A model generated the notes under the pieces. The model was not told the origin of the DNA and searched no databases. It saw only the letters and a list, made by a program, of their open reading frames with translations. From positions 682,001-746,000 of the forward strand of contig AP018281.1 in the NCBI GenBank assembly GCA_002368355.1: a DNA stretch of 64,000 nt, written 5' to 3'. The DNA comes from Chondrocystis sp. NIES-4102 (GTDB taxonomy: Bacteria; Cyanobacteriota; Cyanobacteriia; Cyanobacteriales; Xenococcaceae). Below, piece by piece: positions 28,123-38,886 of this stretch; position 1 is the first letter of the stretch, and each line of letters opens with the position of its first letter. Made by a program: the position numbers and the translations under genes.

Positions 28123-28209
28123 AACCTTGTTGTTTTTTATAAGCTCAACAATGCCTAATCAATTTGATGGCAGAAGTATTATTTACAATACTTAGTCTTC
28201 ATACTTCTA

Positions 28210-29031
28210 TTATCTAACAGAATTAAGCTTCAAAAGCATTTTTGCATCATAAATTCCTTCAGACCAATTTTTTGCTGTTTTAATCTGTTCTACGCTAAGA
28301 TTTTCTACACCAAAAAACTTAGTTTTTCTCAAGTTGGCATCATTGAGCAGACACTCATTAAAGTTAACATCCCCAAAATAAGCCTGGGTTAAGTTCGCCC
28401 TAATAAAATTTGCCCCTACTATATTGGCACTGACAAAGTCTACATTTTGTAATTCTGCTTCAATAAAGTCTGTGTAGGTAAGATTTGCTCCTGTGAGTTG
28501 AGTATTACTAAGATTGGCGTTACTGAGTTTAGTTTCTGCTAAATTGGCATGACTGAGATTTGCATGACTTAAATTTGCATTACTCAAATCTGCTCCTGAT
28601 AAGTAAGCATAACTCAAATCTGCATAAGCTAGATTAATTCCTCTCAAATCTGCTTCTGGTGCAGTAAAACCTCTCAATGGCACGCGATCGTCATTTAAGT
28701 CTTGAAGAGCCTGTAGGCGTGCATAACTATTTCTTAACCCGTGGGCTGAATCTATTGTTTTCCATGCTTCGTAGTGGGCGTGTTTGTCTCTTTCGGGGGC
28801 TTCTAAAAAAAATAACCACACTGCTACGAGAATACTAAAACCTTCGAGAATATTTAGCAGTACCGACTCCCTTATCTGGCAAAATAGCCACGCTTCTTGA
28901 GGATGACAGGCTTTTGCTCCCCCGAACATTGTCTCTATGGCTAATATTATTGCAATGAGTAAGGTAGTTCCCCCAATAGCTAAGAAAATTCGGTATAAAG
29001 AACGTTGTAGTTTAGGATTACCAATTTTCAT
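28210..29031 (-). CDS. Membrane-anchored pentapeptide repeat protein
   Basis: 273 residues. Two membrane helices at about 13-33 and 50-70 (TTLLIAIILAIETMFG and ILEGFSILVAVWLFFLE) are followed by a linker and then about 20 pentapeptide repeats of the A(D/N)LxX type (about 120-240), including ADLSNANLSHANLSHANL. The repeats should form a right-handed quadrilateral beta helix exposed on one face of the membrane. Such proteins are abundant in cyanobacteria and most have unknown roles. No partner gene is adjacent. Confidence 0.88.
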   Translation of the reverse strand: MKIGNPKLQRSLYRIFLAIGGTTLLIAIILAIETMFGGAKACHPQEAWLFCQIRESVLLNILEGFSILVAVWLFFLEAPERDKHAHYEAWKTIDSAHGLRNSYARLQALQDLNDDRVPLRGFTAPEADLRGINLAYADLSYAYLSGADLSNANLSHANLSHANLAETKLSNANLSNTQLTGANLTYTDFIEAELQNVDFVSANIVGANFIRANLTQAYFGDVNFNECLLNDANLRKTKFFGVENLSVEQIKTAKNWSEGIYDAKMLLKLNSVR

Positions 29032-29152
29032 TATTTCCTGGGGGAGAGAAAATCTTATTCTACACTTGGGCTTTAATTTTGCCCTATATTTAATTTTCCC
29101 ACAGTGGATGTGAGATTTTACACTACTTTAAACAAAAACAACAATAGTCTGT

Positions 29153-29866
29153 TTAGGCTGTTTGTCCTTCTTTAATTAAAGATGTTCCGCGATCGCCACT
29201 GGTGATCATTTCTCCCACCACAGCAAACATGGCATCTATTTTACGTTTTCTCCACTCATCTACTAAATTATTTATTTGTGCTTGAGGTAATTGACGTTGC
29301 ATCGACTCATAAAGATAGGCTGCGTGACGAGTTTCGTCTTGAGCTACAGTCATAATACTGTGTTTGAGATTGCGACTTTTTGGTTCATCATCGGGTAAAG
29401 CTCTTGCCATGCGCACAAAATCCTTACTAGCATCTAATTCTAGGATATATGTACTAGCCATAAAGACTAGCCAATTGATATTTTCTGCTTTAAGAGATTC
29501 CGAATCATAATTACGAAAATATTGCGTAAAAAATCCGCTAGGGTTTTGCTTTTGTTGTGATTGTTGTTGTTTAAACTCCTCTGGGGTTTTTACCTGCTTA
29601 CCTAATTGTTTTAATCCGTGGGCAAATATTTGACCGTGACGTTTTTCATCTTCTGCGTGGATAGTTAATTTTTCTGCAAGCCATGTATCGCCTTCTGTTG
29701 CTGCCCTTTGAGCTAATTTAGTCAGAAAAGGTACTGATCCAGATTCTGCTAATTGAAACCCTGCTAAAGTATTGGGGCGAGTTTTGGGATCTCGGACTCG
29801 ACTGGCTAAAATATAAGCTGTTGCACCTGAACCTATAGTGTTGAGAAGGCTAGTAAATAAATCCAT
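29153..29866 (-). CDS. Ferritin-like di-iron protein
   Basis: 237-residue helical protein with two E-x-x-H motifs that fit a di-iron four-helix bundle: HAEDEKRHG near residue 73 and AQDETRHAAY near 178. Glutamates upstream (LAESGSVPF) and in the middle helix (STYILELDASKD) fit the other ligands. A 30-residue polar insert (QQQSQQKQNPSG) separates the halves. The family is widespread in cyanobacteria. The reaction is unknown; iron or peroxide handling, or a hydroxylase role, are possible. Confidence 0.75.
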   Translation of the reverse strand: MDLFTSLLNTIGSGATAYILASRVRDPKTRPNTLAGFQLAESGSVPFLTKLAQRAATEGDTWLAEKLTIHAEDEKRHGQIFAHGLKQLGKQVKTPEEFKQQQSQQKQNPSGFFTQYFRNYDSESLKAENINWLVFMASTYILELDASKDFVRMARALPDDEPKSRNLKHSIMTVAQDETRHAAYLYESMQRQLPQAQINNLVDEWRKRKIDAMFAVVGEMITSGDRGTSLIKEGQTA

Positions 29867-29981
29867 GTAGATTTTTATTTCAGTGTTGATTTGTCGGTGA
29901 TTAGTTATATTTTAGGCACAAGAAAAAGTAGAGGGGGATAAACGCCCTATCAAAGCAAAATCATAGGCACGCCGAAGGCAT

Positions 29982-30006
29982 GGTTTAAAGACAGGGGATT
30001 TAAACC
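29982..30006. other. Isolated perfect hairpin in the spacer
   Basis: Arms GGTTTAAA and TTTAAACC pair perfectly around nine bases. It lies in a spacer that also has a GC-rich palindromic patch, GCTTCGCGGAGCGCG. It resembles the subterminal hairpins of cyanobacterial IS200/IS605-like elements or a small palindromic repeat, but no transposase is next to it. Confidence 0.35.
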
Positions 30007-30051
30007 CTCCTAAAAACAAGCTTCGCGGAGCGCGTCGGTCGTCCCTAGAGC

Positions 30052-30726
30052 CTAGTGTAAGCGTGCCTCGTTCCTTAAAGCATATTGCTGTTGCCATAAA
30101 CGCAGCCTAACTAAAAACTGCTGCCAATAATTACTTAAATCTTCACTATTGAGATGAAATATTTGGGCTGGCTGAGATTCGAGAGCGATCGCAATTATTC
30201 CCTGGGTTATTTGAACCTGATAAAGATGATTAATAGCAGCCGTATAGGCAGCCACTTGTAAACAATAATCAGTTATCCATTCTTGCTTTTTAGGTTTTGA
30301 GGCGGTTTTCCAATCAAACACACATAAATTTCCTTCCCACTCTCCCAAACAGTCGAAACGTCCAGCATATTGCTGTTGATCATGATATACAGCCGACTCA
30401 ACTAAGTGTACTTGCTCAATTGATTCTAAGACTGGTTGAATTGAATGCCAATAAAGATTTTCTTCAAGATCATCAGGTAAACTACTACCCGTGAGAAAAT
30501 AATTAATTGCTTGATGTAGAGAAGTCCCACGGTTACAAGCTTGAGTGCTAATTTTTTGTGCCTGTTGTACTCCTACTCTTTGTCGCCACTTTTGTAGGGC
30601 TATACGATCTTGTTCGGGTTTAGTAGCGTTAAGAATGGTACTAACGGAGGGATAGGTTTGACCATTAAAACTCAAGCGACGTTGGCGATCGATATTTATA
30701 TATTTGGCAGGAATATAAGTGAACAT
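30052..30726 (-). CDS. PD-(D/E)XK superfamily nuclease (RecB/MGME1-like)
   Basis: 224 residues with the active-site blocks of the RecB-like PD-(D/E)XK exonucleases: GTSLHQAI (motif I histidine), YAGRFDCLGEW with the metal-binding aspartate, VFDWKTASKPKK (D-x-K), and LQVAAYTAAI (motif QxxxY). A single-domain protein of this length looks like the MGME1-type exonucleases that act on DNA ends. Helicase partners are not adjacent. The start is ATG. The stop lies in the palindrome-bearing spacer. Confidence 0.82.
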   Translation of the reverse strand: MFTYIPAKYINIDRQRRLSFNGQTYPSVSTILNATKPEQDRIALQKWRQRVGVQQAQKISTQACNRGTSLHQAINYFLTGSSLPDDLEENLYWHSIQPVLESIEQVHLVESAVYHDQQQYAGRFDCLGEWEGNLCVFDWKTASKPKKQEWITDYCLQVAAYTAAINHLYQVQITQGIIAIALESQPAQIFHLNSEDLSNYWQQFLVRLRLWQQQYALRNEARLH

Positions 30727-30890
30727 ATTTTATTTAACGTAAGTGTAGTTACAACACTAATTGAGGTGTAGTCGGAGGGTAAAGATCTTATATATTTTGT
30801 TTTAATGTAATTTTTCTTTGTGGTGCGTGGTGGGGGGAATAACTCAATACTAGTATGAAATTGAAATAGAAAGTTATAAAAATCTAAGTT

Positions 30891-32450
30891 ATGGGTAAAG
30901 GCTACCAAATACCAATTAAAGAACAAATAGAAAGTATTATTGTTTCTGCACAACAGATGCAGCAGATAGAAGCAAAAATGTTTGCCGATGGAATGCCTGT
31001 TGCAGCCCTAATGGAGAAAGCAGCCAGATTATGTAGCGATCGCCTGCAAGCTTTATATCCTTTATCCCAAGTAACTAATATAGGTATTTTAGTTGGGCCT
31101 GGGCATAATGGGGGAGATGCTTTAGTAATTGCCCGTGAACTGTATTTGGCTGGATATGAGGTGATGATTTATCGTCCTTTTACACAGTTAAAACCTCTAA
31201 CCGCCGATCATGCCAGTTATGCCAGTAGTTTGGGAATTACTATCTATGATGAAATTCAACCTCTACAAGAATGCCAATTGATAGTTGATGGTTTATTTGG
31301 TTTTGGGTTAACTCGCGATTTAACTGAAGAATTGATTACTGTAGTTAATTTAGTTAATAGTTGGTGGCAACCAATAATTAGTATCGATCTCCCTTCAGGA
31401 ATTCATACAGATACAGGAAACGTCTTAGGTGGTGCAATTAAAGCGAACCATACTTTTTGTCTGGGTTTATGGAAACGCGCTTTTTTCCAAGATTCTGCTT
31501 TAGAATATTTAGGCACAAGTGAAAGAATTGACTTTGGCATTACTCCTCATCAGATTTGGTCGGTTTTACCGCAAGTTGCACCCATTAAACAAATAACTAC
31601 GGCGATCGCTCAGAAATTTCTCCCCCTACCCCGTCCTCTTGTTACCTATAAATACCGTCAGGGACATCTATTACTCATTTGTGGTTCTCATCGCTATGCA
31701 GGGGCTGCTATTTTAACCGCTTTGGGTGCTAGGGCAAGTGGTGTAGGTATGTTATCGATCGCTGTGCCTCAATCCCTCAAAACTCTTTTAATTAGCCATT
31801 TACCCGAAGCCTTGGTTATTGCTTGTCCTGAAACTCAATCTGGGGCGATCGCTGAAATTCCTTTTTCTTTAGCAGATTTAACTCAATTTGATGTTATTGC
31901 TATGGGATCTGGTTTAACTATCGATGCTAACCCTGTCGTTGCCCAAGTATTAAAATCTGATTGTCCTCTAATTTTAGATGCTGATGGTTTAAATATTCTT
32001 GCAGATCTAGGCACGCTTGAATCTCTATCTTTAAGGACAGCCTCGACTATTTTAACCCCTCACTGGGGAGAATTTAAACGTTTATTTCCCACCATTAACT
32101 TAAAAGCAGATCGTCTAAGTTTAGTGCAACAGGCAGCACAGACAAGTAACAGTATCATCCTCTTAAAAGGTGCAAGAACAGCGATCGCTAATCCCGATGG
32201 TCTTACCTGGGTAGTTCCTGATAGTACTCCTGCCCTAGCTAGGGGTGGTAGTGGCGATGTCTTAACAGGTTTAACTGGTGGATTAGTTGCCCAAGCCATT
32301 CAAAAGGCAGATACTGATCTATTAAATACTGTAGCAACTGCTGCCTGGTGGCACGCTCAAGCAGGAATTATGGCAGCCCAACAACGTAGTGAGCTTGGAG
32401 TGGATGCAACTACCTTGGCGCAGTATCTTAATCAAATTGAATTAAATTAA
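30891..32450 (+). CDS. nnr: Bifunctional NAD(P)HX epimerase / dehydratase
   Basis: Repairs hydrated NAD(P)H. The N-terminal YjeF_N domain (about 15-220) epimerises R-NADPHX; it shows VGPGHNGGDALVIAREL and SIDLPSGIHTDTG. The C-terminal ribokinase-like domain (about 235-515) dehydrates S-NADHX with ADP or ATP, seen in GHLLLICGSHRYAGAAIL, MGSGLTIDANP, LDADGLNIL, LTPHWGEFKRL and ARGGSGDVLTGLTGGLVAQ. The length of 519 is typical for the bacterial fusion. The ATG used adds about 15 residues before the conserved start. It runs into gltX in the same direction with a 67-base gap. Confidence 0.93.
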   Translation: MGKGYQIPIKEQIESIIVSAQQMQQIEAKMFADGMPVAALMEKAARLCSDRLQALYPLSQVTNIGILVGPGHNGGDALVIARELYLAGYEVMIYRPFTQLKPLTADHASYASSLGITIYDEIQPLQECQLIVDGLFGFGLTRDLTEELITVVNLVNSWWQPIISIDLPSGIHTDTGNVLGGAIKANHTFCLGLWKRAFFQDSALEYLGTSERIDFGITPHQIWSVLPQVAPIKQITTAIAQKFLPLPRPLVTYKYRQGHLLLICGSHRYAGAAILTALGARASGVGMLSIAVPQSLKTLLISHLPEALVIACPETQSGAIAEIPFSLADLTQFDVIAMGSGLTIDANPVVAQVLKSDCPLILDADGLNILADLGTLESLSLRTASTILTPHWGEFKRLFPTINLKADRLSLVQQAAQTSNSIILLKGARTAIANPDGLTWVVPDSTPALARGGSGDVLTGLTGGLVAQAIQKADTDLLNTVATAAWWHAQAGIMAAQQRSELGVDATTLAQYLNQIELN

Positions 32451-32517
32451 TTTGTACAGATCTCGTTAGAATAAAAAACTGCAGAGAAATAATTTAATTG
32501 GAAATAAGAGGTATTTT

Positions 32518-33969
32518 GTGAGTGTAAGAGTCAGGATCGCTCCTTCACCAACAGGAAATTTACATATTGGTACAGCACGCACCGCCGTATTTAATTGGCT
32601 ATTTGCACGGCATCATCAAGGTACATTTATTCTGAGGGTGGAAGATACAGACGCAGCGCGATCGCGCCCTGAATATACGGAGAATATTACTTCTGGATTA
32701 ACTTGGTTAGGTTTAAATTGGGATGAAGGGCCCTTTTTTCAAACTCAGAGGTTGGATAAATATCAGCAAGCGGTACAAACTTTAATAGATAAAGATCTTG
32801 CTTATCCTTGTTATTGTAGCCCTGAAGAATTGGAAGCAATGCGAGAAGAGCAAAAGGCGAAAGGACAAGCCCCAGGTTATGATAATCGTCATCGTCATCT
32901 TACCACTGAGGAAAGACAAGCTTATGAAGCCCAAGGACGCAAGCCCGTAATTCGCTTTAAAATTGATAGCGATCGCTCTATTGTTTGGCAAGATCAGATT
33001 CGTGATACTGTCACTTGGAAAGGTAGTGATCTTGGTGGCGACATGGTAATTGCTAGGACAGCAGAAAGCGATGAAGAACCTTACGGACAGGCTTTATATA
33101 ATTTGGCTGTGGTAGTAGACGATATTGATATGCAAATTTCCCATGTTATTCGTGGTGAAGATCATATTGCTAATACAGCTAAACAAATTTTACTTTACGA
33201 GGCTTTGGGGGCAACAATTCCCAGTTTTGCCCATACTCCTTTAATTCTTAATCAGGAAGGACGTAAGTTATCTAAACGCGATGGGGTAACTTCTATTGAT
33301 GATTTCCGCAAAATGGGGTTTGTACCTTCCGCTTTAGTTAATTATATGACTCTGTTGGGTTGGACTTTTCCCGACTCGACTAAGGAAATTTTTACCCTAG
33401 ATGAAGCTGCAACTGAATTTGACTTGGAAAGGGTTAATAAGGCTGGGGCTAAATTTGATTGGGATAAACTTGATTGGATTAATAGTCAGTATCTCCACTC
33501 TATGCCCATTCCTCAATTGACTGATTTGTTAATTCCTTATTGGCAGGAGGCTGGTTATCCTGTAGATCAAATGGATCGATCCTGGTTGGAGGATTTAACC
33601 GCTTTAACTGCACCTACTTTAACTCGTTTGACTGATGTGATTAAGGAAACTAGTTTTTTCTTTAATGATTTAGAATATGGTTCTGAAGCTACTGAGTTAC
33701 TCCAACAAGAAGGTGTGGCAGCCGTTGTTACAGAAATTCTCGCAGGTATTAATGATACTCCTGAAATGAACCCAGAATCAGCCCAGGCTTTGATTAAACA
33801 GGTAACTAAAAATCAAAAGGTTAAAAAGGGTTTGGTAATGCGATCGCTACGGGCTAGTTTGACAGGTGAGTTACATGGTCCCGATCTTACTCAAACTTGG
33901 TTACTCTTGAATCAGTTGGGAGTAGATAAAACTCGTCTGCAACAAAGCTTAGATAAAATCTCTAGTTAA
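32518..33969 (+). CDS. gltX: Glutamyl-tRNA synthetase (class I)
   Basis: Charges tRNA-Glu. In cyanobacteria the enzyme is non-discriminating and also supplies glutamyl-tRNA for tetrapyrrole synthesis and for glutamine by transamidation. The HIGH motif appears as HIGTART near residue 18, and the KMSKS motif as KLSKRDG near 257. The C-terminal anticodon-binding domain is present and total length (483) is normal. The start is GTG, eight bases after AAGAGG. A short AT-only hairpin (33988-34011) follows the stop. Confidence 0.96.
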   Translation: MSVRVRIAPSPTGNLHIGTARTAVFNWLFARHHQGTFILRVEDTDAARSRPEYTENITSGLTWLGLNWDEGPFFQTQRLDKYQQAVQTLIDKDLAYPCYCSPEELEAMREEQKAKGQAPGYDNRHRHLTTEERQAYEAQGRKPVIRFKIDSDRSIVWQDQIRDTVTWKGSDLGGDMVIARTAESDEEPYGQALYNLAVVVDDIDMQISHVIRGEDHIANTAKQILLYEALGATIPSFAHTPLILNQEGRKLSKRDGVTSIDDFRKMGFVPSALVNYMTLLGWTFPDSTKEIFTLDEAATEFDLERVNKAGAKFDWDKLDWINSQYLHSMPIPQLTDLLIPYWQEAGYPVDQMDRSWLEDLTALTAPTLTRLTDVIKETSFFFNDLEYGSEATELLQQEGVAAVVTEILAGINDTPEMNPESAQALIKQVTKNQKVKKGLVMRSLRASLTGELHGPDLTQTWLLLNQLGVDKTRLQQSLDKISS

Positions 33970-34191
33970 TTAGAAATATTACTAAGTGTTAAAAAAAATG
34001 CTTTTTTTGACCTATCTTGCCAAATTATAGATACAACCATTAGTGTTCCTAATAGTATAGTTGTCAATTAGTATAAGAATACTATTAAAAACCGTGATTT
34101 TTACTGCGCTTTTTGGTTGAATAGACCATACAGATTAAACCTGGTAATTATAAGCGTAGTCCATTCAATTGAAAACTGCTGTAAATCGTTA

Positions 34192-37100
34192 ATGGTTCAT
34201 ATAAAGCGCATCGAACTATCTCATTTTAAATCCTTTGGGGGAACAACTAAAGTTCCCATCTTACCTGGCTTTACAGTGGTTTCAGGGCCCAATGGTTCAG
34301 GAAAATCGAATATTTTAGATGCACTGTTATTCTGTTTAGGTTTGGCAAGTTCTAAGGGAATGCGCGCTGATCGCTTACCTGACTTGGTTAATAATAGGCA
34401 AACTGGTAGTGGGAAAGTAGCCGAGGCGGTGGTTTCTGTTACTTTCGACTTGACTGATTTGGGTGATTTGTCGGATGTGGTGACAACGGTTACTCAAGAA
34501 TCTGATCTGGTTGCTACGGAAGATACTCAACAAGCTGTGGAAACGCCCGAAGATCTGGAGGAGGAAGTTACAACAGTAAATCACGAGGATAAAAAAATTA
34601 TTGCGATCGCCAATGGTAATAGTTTGGAGTGGCAAGTAACTAGAAGGTTGCGGGTGGGCAAAAATGGTAATTATACTTCGACTTTTTATATTAATGGACA
34701 GGTGGCTAGCGTTAGCGAAGTTCATGGATATTTAGAAAAGTTGAGGATTTACCCCGAAGGTTATAATGTGGTGTTGCAAGGGGATGTTACCAGTATTATT
34801 ACGATGAATTCCCGTCAAAGACGCGAGATCATTGATGAATTGGCAGGAGTAGCAGCATTTGACCGTAAAATTGAGCAAACCCGCAAAACTCTTGATAAGG
34901 TACAGGAAAGAGCCGAAAAATGTCAGATTATTGCTGTTGAATTAGTTGCTAATCGCGATCGCTTGGCAGCAGATCGGGTTAAGGCGGAAAAGTATCGTCA
35001 GTTAAAGGAAAAGGTACAAAATAAGAAGCATCTGGAAAAGGTTTTAGTTTGGCGATCGCTTACAACTCAGCAGGAAGAGTTACAGGCATTGATTAGTGCA
35101 GGGGAAACCCAAGCAGCAGAATTAGTTGTTAGTATTGGGCAATTGGATGGGGAAGTTACAGCCCATCGCCAAGGGTTAGATTCACTTAACGCTCAAGTAA
35201 AAGCCCTGGGGGAAGATGAACAATTAGCTGTCGCCTCGGATTTAGCTACCCAAAAAGCCAAGCAAAATCAATTACAGCAGAAGCAGGAAGAGTTAAATAG
35301 CACTAGGCAGAAAAAACAATTAGCTTTAGTGCAAACACAGCAGAATTTAGCCGAGTATCAGCAGGAAATTCGAGAACTTGAGCAACAAAAACAGCAGTTA
35401 GAGACAGAAATTATTCCCGTCTTGGAACAACAGACACAAACAGCCAGGGAAACTCTTAATCATAGTAAAGCTGATGCGGATGCGATCGCTATTGCCTCTG
35501 AGGCTTGGGTACAAGAGCAAGCTAATCTTTCTCGTCAGGTATCTGCTATCTTAGATATTCTTAGCCCCCAGCGTACTGAACAGGCTAGAATTAACGAGAA
35601 GTATAATCAGCTACAGCAAAATATTACTGAACAAACCCAGTCTTTAGCTACTGTCTCAGATGAACTTGAAGCTAAACAAACTGAATATGATGCCTTGGCT
35701 ACCCAAGTAGAGCAAGAACAAGCCCAGGTACAAGATATTGCTCAACAACTCGCAGCAATAGAAAGCGATCGCTCTGTGGTGGAGGAAACCCAGCAGCGTT
35801 TACTTACCGAACAGCGAGATAAGCAAAGGGAATTGGATAAGTTGGAGGCTAAAAGCCAAGCCCAACAAGAGATACAGGGAACTTATGCCAGCAAAGTTAT
35901 CCTCAATTCTCAGCTTGCAGGAGTGGAAGGGTTGGTAGTGCAGTTAGGACAAGTTGAACAGCCTTATCGTTTGGCATTAGAAACCGCAGCAGGAACTAGA
36001 TTAGGCTATATTGTGGTGGAAAATGATACGGTTGCAGCAGTTGGCATCGAACTTTTAAAACGAGAACGGGCTGGTAGAGCTACCTTCTTACCTTTAAATA
36101 AGATTCAAGTCCCCCAAATTCCTAACATTGCAACTATGCGTTTGGGACGAGGATTTATTGATTTGGCGGTTAATTTGGTTAAATGTGACCCTCGTTACCA
36201 GGATATCTTTGCCTATGTTTTTGGTAACACGGTTATCTTTGATTCTCTAGATAATGCTCGTTCTCAGTTAGGTAAACATCGTATTGTTACCCTAGAAGGG
36301 GAAATTTTAGAAGTTAGTGGGGCGATGAGTGGGGGAAGTATTTCTAGTCGTTCTGGGTTGCATTTTGGGGGTATTGCTAACGCTGAGTCGCAACAGGGAA
36401 TTAAATTAAAGGCTCGTTTGGCAGAGATTGCGCCCATCATAACTAACTATTCTCAAATAATAGCAGAACATTTGATCCAAATCAAGAATTTATCAGCACA
36501 ATTAAATGAAGCAAGACAATTAGGCAGAGATAATCAAATTTTGGCAACGCAGTTAGAAAAGGAAATAAAACGTTTAACTGCCCAACGGGAGTTATTAATT
36601 AATCAGCTACATAATAATCGCTCTCAACGGGATGAAATTGAAACTAGAATGGCAATTTTAAATAGCGAAATTCCCAGTTTAGAAAGTCAGTTAAACGCCC
36701 TACAAGAACAATTACAAGTATTAGAATCATCCCATTCCCAGAGCGAGTGGCAACAGGTACAAACAATTATTAAAGAGCAAGAAAACCAACTACAGCAACA
36801 GTCAGAAAATTTAAGACAAGCAGAAACCAAACTATTAGCTACAAATAATCAATATCAACGTCTAGGTGAAAAAATAACGGCAGCAGAAGAACATATTATC
36901 GGCATAAATAACGAACAGGAAACGATTAAAGAACAACAAACAACTATAGAATCGCAACTAATAGAAATTAAAGATAAAATTAACGAGTTAGAAACACAAC
37001 TACAACAACTAACAGAAAAATTAGGTGTAACCAAACAACTACGCGATAACCTAGAAAACAATCTAAACAAATTGCGCGATCGCCTGCACAAACAAACTTG

Positions 37101-37923
37101 GCAATTAGAAAAACTGCAACAGAATCAACAAGAAAGACAAACCAGCCTCAACACCATACAACAACAAATAATTGAGCAAGAACAAGAACTTCCTAATCCA
37201 CTTCCCGACATTCCACAACTAATCGATGAATCTGATCTAGAACCAGGAGACAAAATCACCTTTGCCAATCTCCAAGAGCAATTAGAACAACTACAAAAGC
37301 AAATTCGTCAAGGAGAAAAACGCTTAGAAGCAATGGAACCTGTCAATATGTTGGCATTAGAAGAATATGAAAAAACCGCAGCCAGGTTAGAACAATTATC
37401 TCAAAAATTAGACACCATCGAAGCAGAAAGAACTGAACTCTTATCGCGAGTAGAAAAATTTACCACCTTACGTTTACGGGCTTTTAAAGAATCCTACGAT
37501 GCGGTTAATGAAAACTTTCAAAAAATATATGCCGAACTTTCCGATGGTGATGGACATCTACAACTAGAAGACGAAACAGATCCCTTTAACGGAGGTTTAA
37601 ATTTAGTTGCCCATCCTAAAGGTAAAGCAGTACAAAAATTGAGTTCAATGTCTGGAGGAGAAAAATCCTTAACCGCATTAGGTTTTATCTTCTCACTCCA
37701 GAAATATCGTCCTTCCCCTTTCTATGCCTTTGATGAAGTAGATATGTTTCTCGATGGTGCAAACGTGGAAAAACTATCTCGTATGGTTAAAAAACAAGCA
37801 CAATCAGCCCAATTTATAGTTGTAAGTCTACGTCGTCCCATGATTGAAGCTTCCGAAAGAACTATCGGTGTAACTCAAGCAAGAGGCGCGCATACTCAAG
37901 TATTAGGTATAAAAATGAAGTAA
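34192..37923 (+). CDS. smc: Chromosome segregation protein SMC
   Basis: Bacterial condensin subunit that organises the chromosome with ScpAB. Walker A is VSGPNGSGKSNILDALLF. There are two long glutamine-rich coiled coils, about 200-530 and 680-1050, around a hinge at roughly 560-680 (GVEGLVVQLGQVEQPYRLALE, then LEVSGAMSGGS). The C-terminal head has LSSMSGGEKSLTALGF and Walker B YAFDEVDMFLDGAN. The first head carries an acidic insert of about 45 residues between the VSVTFDLTDL and WQVTRRLRVG strands. The ATG at 34192 (MVHIKRIELSHFKSF) is the family start; a TTG upstream adds 25 unlikely residues. Confidence 0.95.
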   Translation: MVHIKRIELSHFKSFGGTTKVPILPGFTVVSGPNGSGKSNILDALLFCLGLASSKGMRADRLPDLVNNRQTGSGKVAEAVVSVTFDLTDLGDLSDVVTTVTQESDLVATEDTQQAVETPEDLEEEVTTVNHEDKKIIAIANGNSLEWQVTRRLRVGKNGNYTSTFYINGQVASVSEVHGYLEKLRIYPEGYNVVLQGDVTSIITMNSRQRREIIDELAGVAAFDRKIEQTRKTLDKVQERAEKCQIIAVELVANRDRLAADRVKAEKYRQLKEKVQNKKHLEKVLVWRSLTTQQEELQALISAGETQAAELVVSIGQLDGEVTAHRQGLDSLNAQVKALGEDEQLAVASDLATQKAKQNQLQQKQEELNSTRQKKQLALVQTQQNLAEYQQEIRELEQQKQQLETEIIPVLEQQTQTARETLNHSKADADAIAIASEAWVQEQANLSRQVSAILDILSPQRTEQARINEKYNQLQQNITEQTQSLATVSDELEAKQTEYDALATQVEQEQAQVQDIAQQLAAIESDRSVVEETQQRLLTEQRDKQRELDKLEAKSQAQQEIQGTYASKVILNSQLAGVEGLVVQLGQVEQPYRLALETAAGTRLGYIVVENDTVAAVGIELLKRERAGRATFLPLNKIQVPQIPNIATMRLGRGFIDLAVNLVKCDPRYQDIFAYVFGNTVIFDSLDNARSQLGKHRIVTLEGEILEVSGAMSGGSISSRSGLHFGGIANAESQQGIKLKARLAEIAPIITNYSQIIAEHLIQIKNLSAQLNEARQLGRDNQILATQLEKEIKRLTAQRELLINQLHNNRSQRDEIETRMAILNSEIPSLESQLNALQEQLQVLESSHSQSEWQQVQTIIKEQENQLQQQSENLRQAETKLLATNNQYQRLGEKITAAEEHIIGINNEQETIKEQQTTIESQLIEIKDKINELETQLQQLTEKLGVTKQLRDNLENNLNKLRDRLHKQTWQLEKLQQNQQERQTSLNTIQQQIIEQEQELPNPLPDIPQLIDESDLEPGDKITFANLQEQLEQLQKQIRQGEKRLEAMEPVNMLALEEYEKTAARLEQLSQKLDTIEAERTELLSRVEKFTTLRLRAFKESYDAVNENFQKIYAELSDGDGHLQLEDETDPFNGGLNLVAHPKGKAVQKLSSMSGGEKSLTALGFIFSLQKYRPSPFYAFDEVDMFLDGANVEKLSRMVKKQAQSAQFIVVSLRRPMIEASERTIGVTQARGAHTQVLGIKMK

Positions 37924-37937
37924 AGAGCCAATTCAAA

Positions 37938-38624
37938 CTAGATTACTTGCTTTTTAAGTTCCGATTCGACAGTATATACTACTTGATAAAGATGATATTC
38001 ATTATCTGCAACACCTTGCCAATAGGGTTCATCCTTCCCAAAACCAGGTTCTTTTACTAGTTCTTCAATAGCCTGAGAATCTGTCCATTGACCATAGTTA
38101 ATTACCCTTGTACCATCCAAACTACGATGGAAGGTAGCGGAAATTAAACCAGCTTGCTCCATTGCAGGTTTAAGATGTTCAATAGCCAATTCAACCATCC
38201 GAGGCTGATTTTCTGGCTGCATACTAAATTCTGCAAAATGAACTATATATTCCCCTACTTTAATCTCAGGTGTGCCGACTTTAGATTCTGATGCCACAAT
38301 TTCATACACATGGGAGTCTGGAGGATCAAATTCAAATAGTTTTGTAGCTTCTACTTTATCTGAGGCATTTTGAATAAATTTCTCAAAAATTACTGCATCG
38401 TTAATAAACGTCTCAAAAGCTTCTACACTCTCCCACTGAGCATAATTAGCAACCTTAACCCCGTCTAAACTTTTATGCAAATTAGCTGAAACAAAACCAG
38501 GATAAGTCTTTAAAACGTTTAAAAACTCTTGAAGTATATCAATTAGTTCCTGTTGTTGTTCAGGTTTGACCGTAAAAATAATAATTACGATTGTCAAACT
38601 ATTGTCTAGAGAAAGAATAGCCAT
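37938..38624 (-). CDS. Tandem antibiotic biosynthesis monooxygenase (ABM) domain protein
   Basis: 228 residues made of two ferredoxin-like ABM domains: about 10-100 (IIIFTVKPEQQQELIDIL, then YPGFVSANLHKSLDG) and 125-220 (YIVHFAEFSMQPENQPRMVEL, then AGLISATFHRSLDGTRVINYGQW). Each has the SLDG-x-(K/R)V-NY-x-QW pattern. Family members include cofactor-free oxygenases and heme-degrading enzymes, but many are uncharacterised. The duplication is internal. It is convergent with smc (14-base gap). Confidence 0.82.
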   Translation of the reverse strand: MAILSLDNSLTIVIIIFTVKPEQQQELIDILQEFLNVLKTYPGFVSANLHKSLDGVKVANYAQWESVEAFETFINDAVIFEKFIQNASDKVEATKLFEFDPPDSHVYEIVASESKVGTPEIKVGEYIVHFAEFSMQPENQPRMVELAIEHLKPAMEQAGLISATFHRSLDGTRVINYGQWTDSQAIEELVKEPGFGKDEPYWQGVADNEYHLYQVVYTVESELKKQVI

Positions 38625-38886
38625 AATTTAATGTAAAATCAACAACTCGAATATCACAAATAATTAAACGACCTAAATTATAATTATTTTTCAAAGTCTT
38701 ACAACTACTATTAAATTGCCGTAAGCTGTTGTAACAATACAATTAAGATTGTCGTTGTTTGGTGTGTTTTATTTAAATACTTAATAAAAGAGTACCACTA
38801 AGAGTGACCAGTTATCAGTTACGAGCGGTTGCATTCGTAATACACAAATTAAATAACGTTTATTACTAAAAATTTATTACTTATCA

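Noticed and set aside
29912-30097. 61-codon minus-strand open frame
   Set aside because: It lies in the palindromic spacer, overlaps the nuclease gene end, and translates GC-rich repeats.
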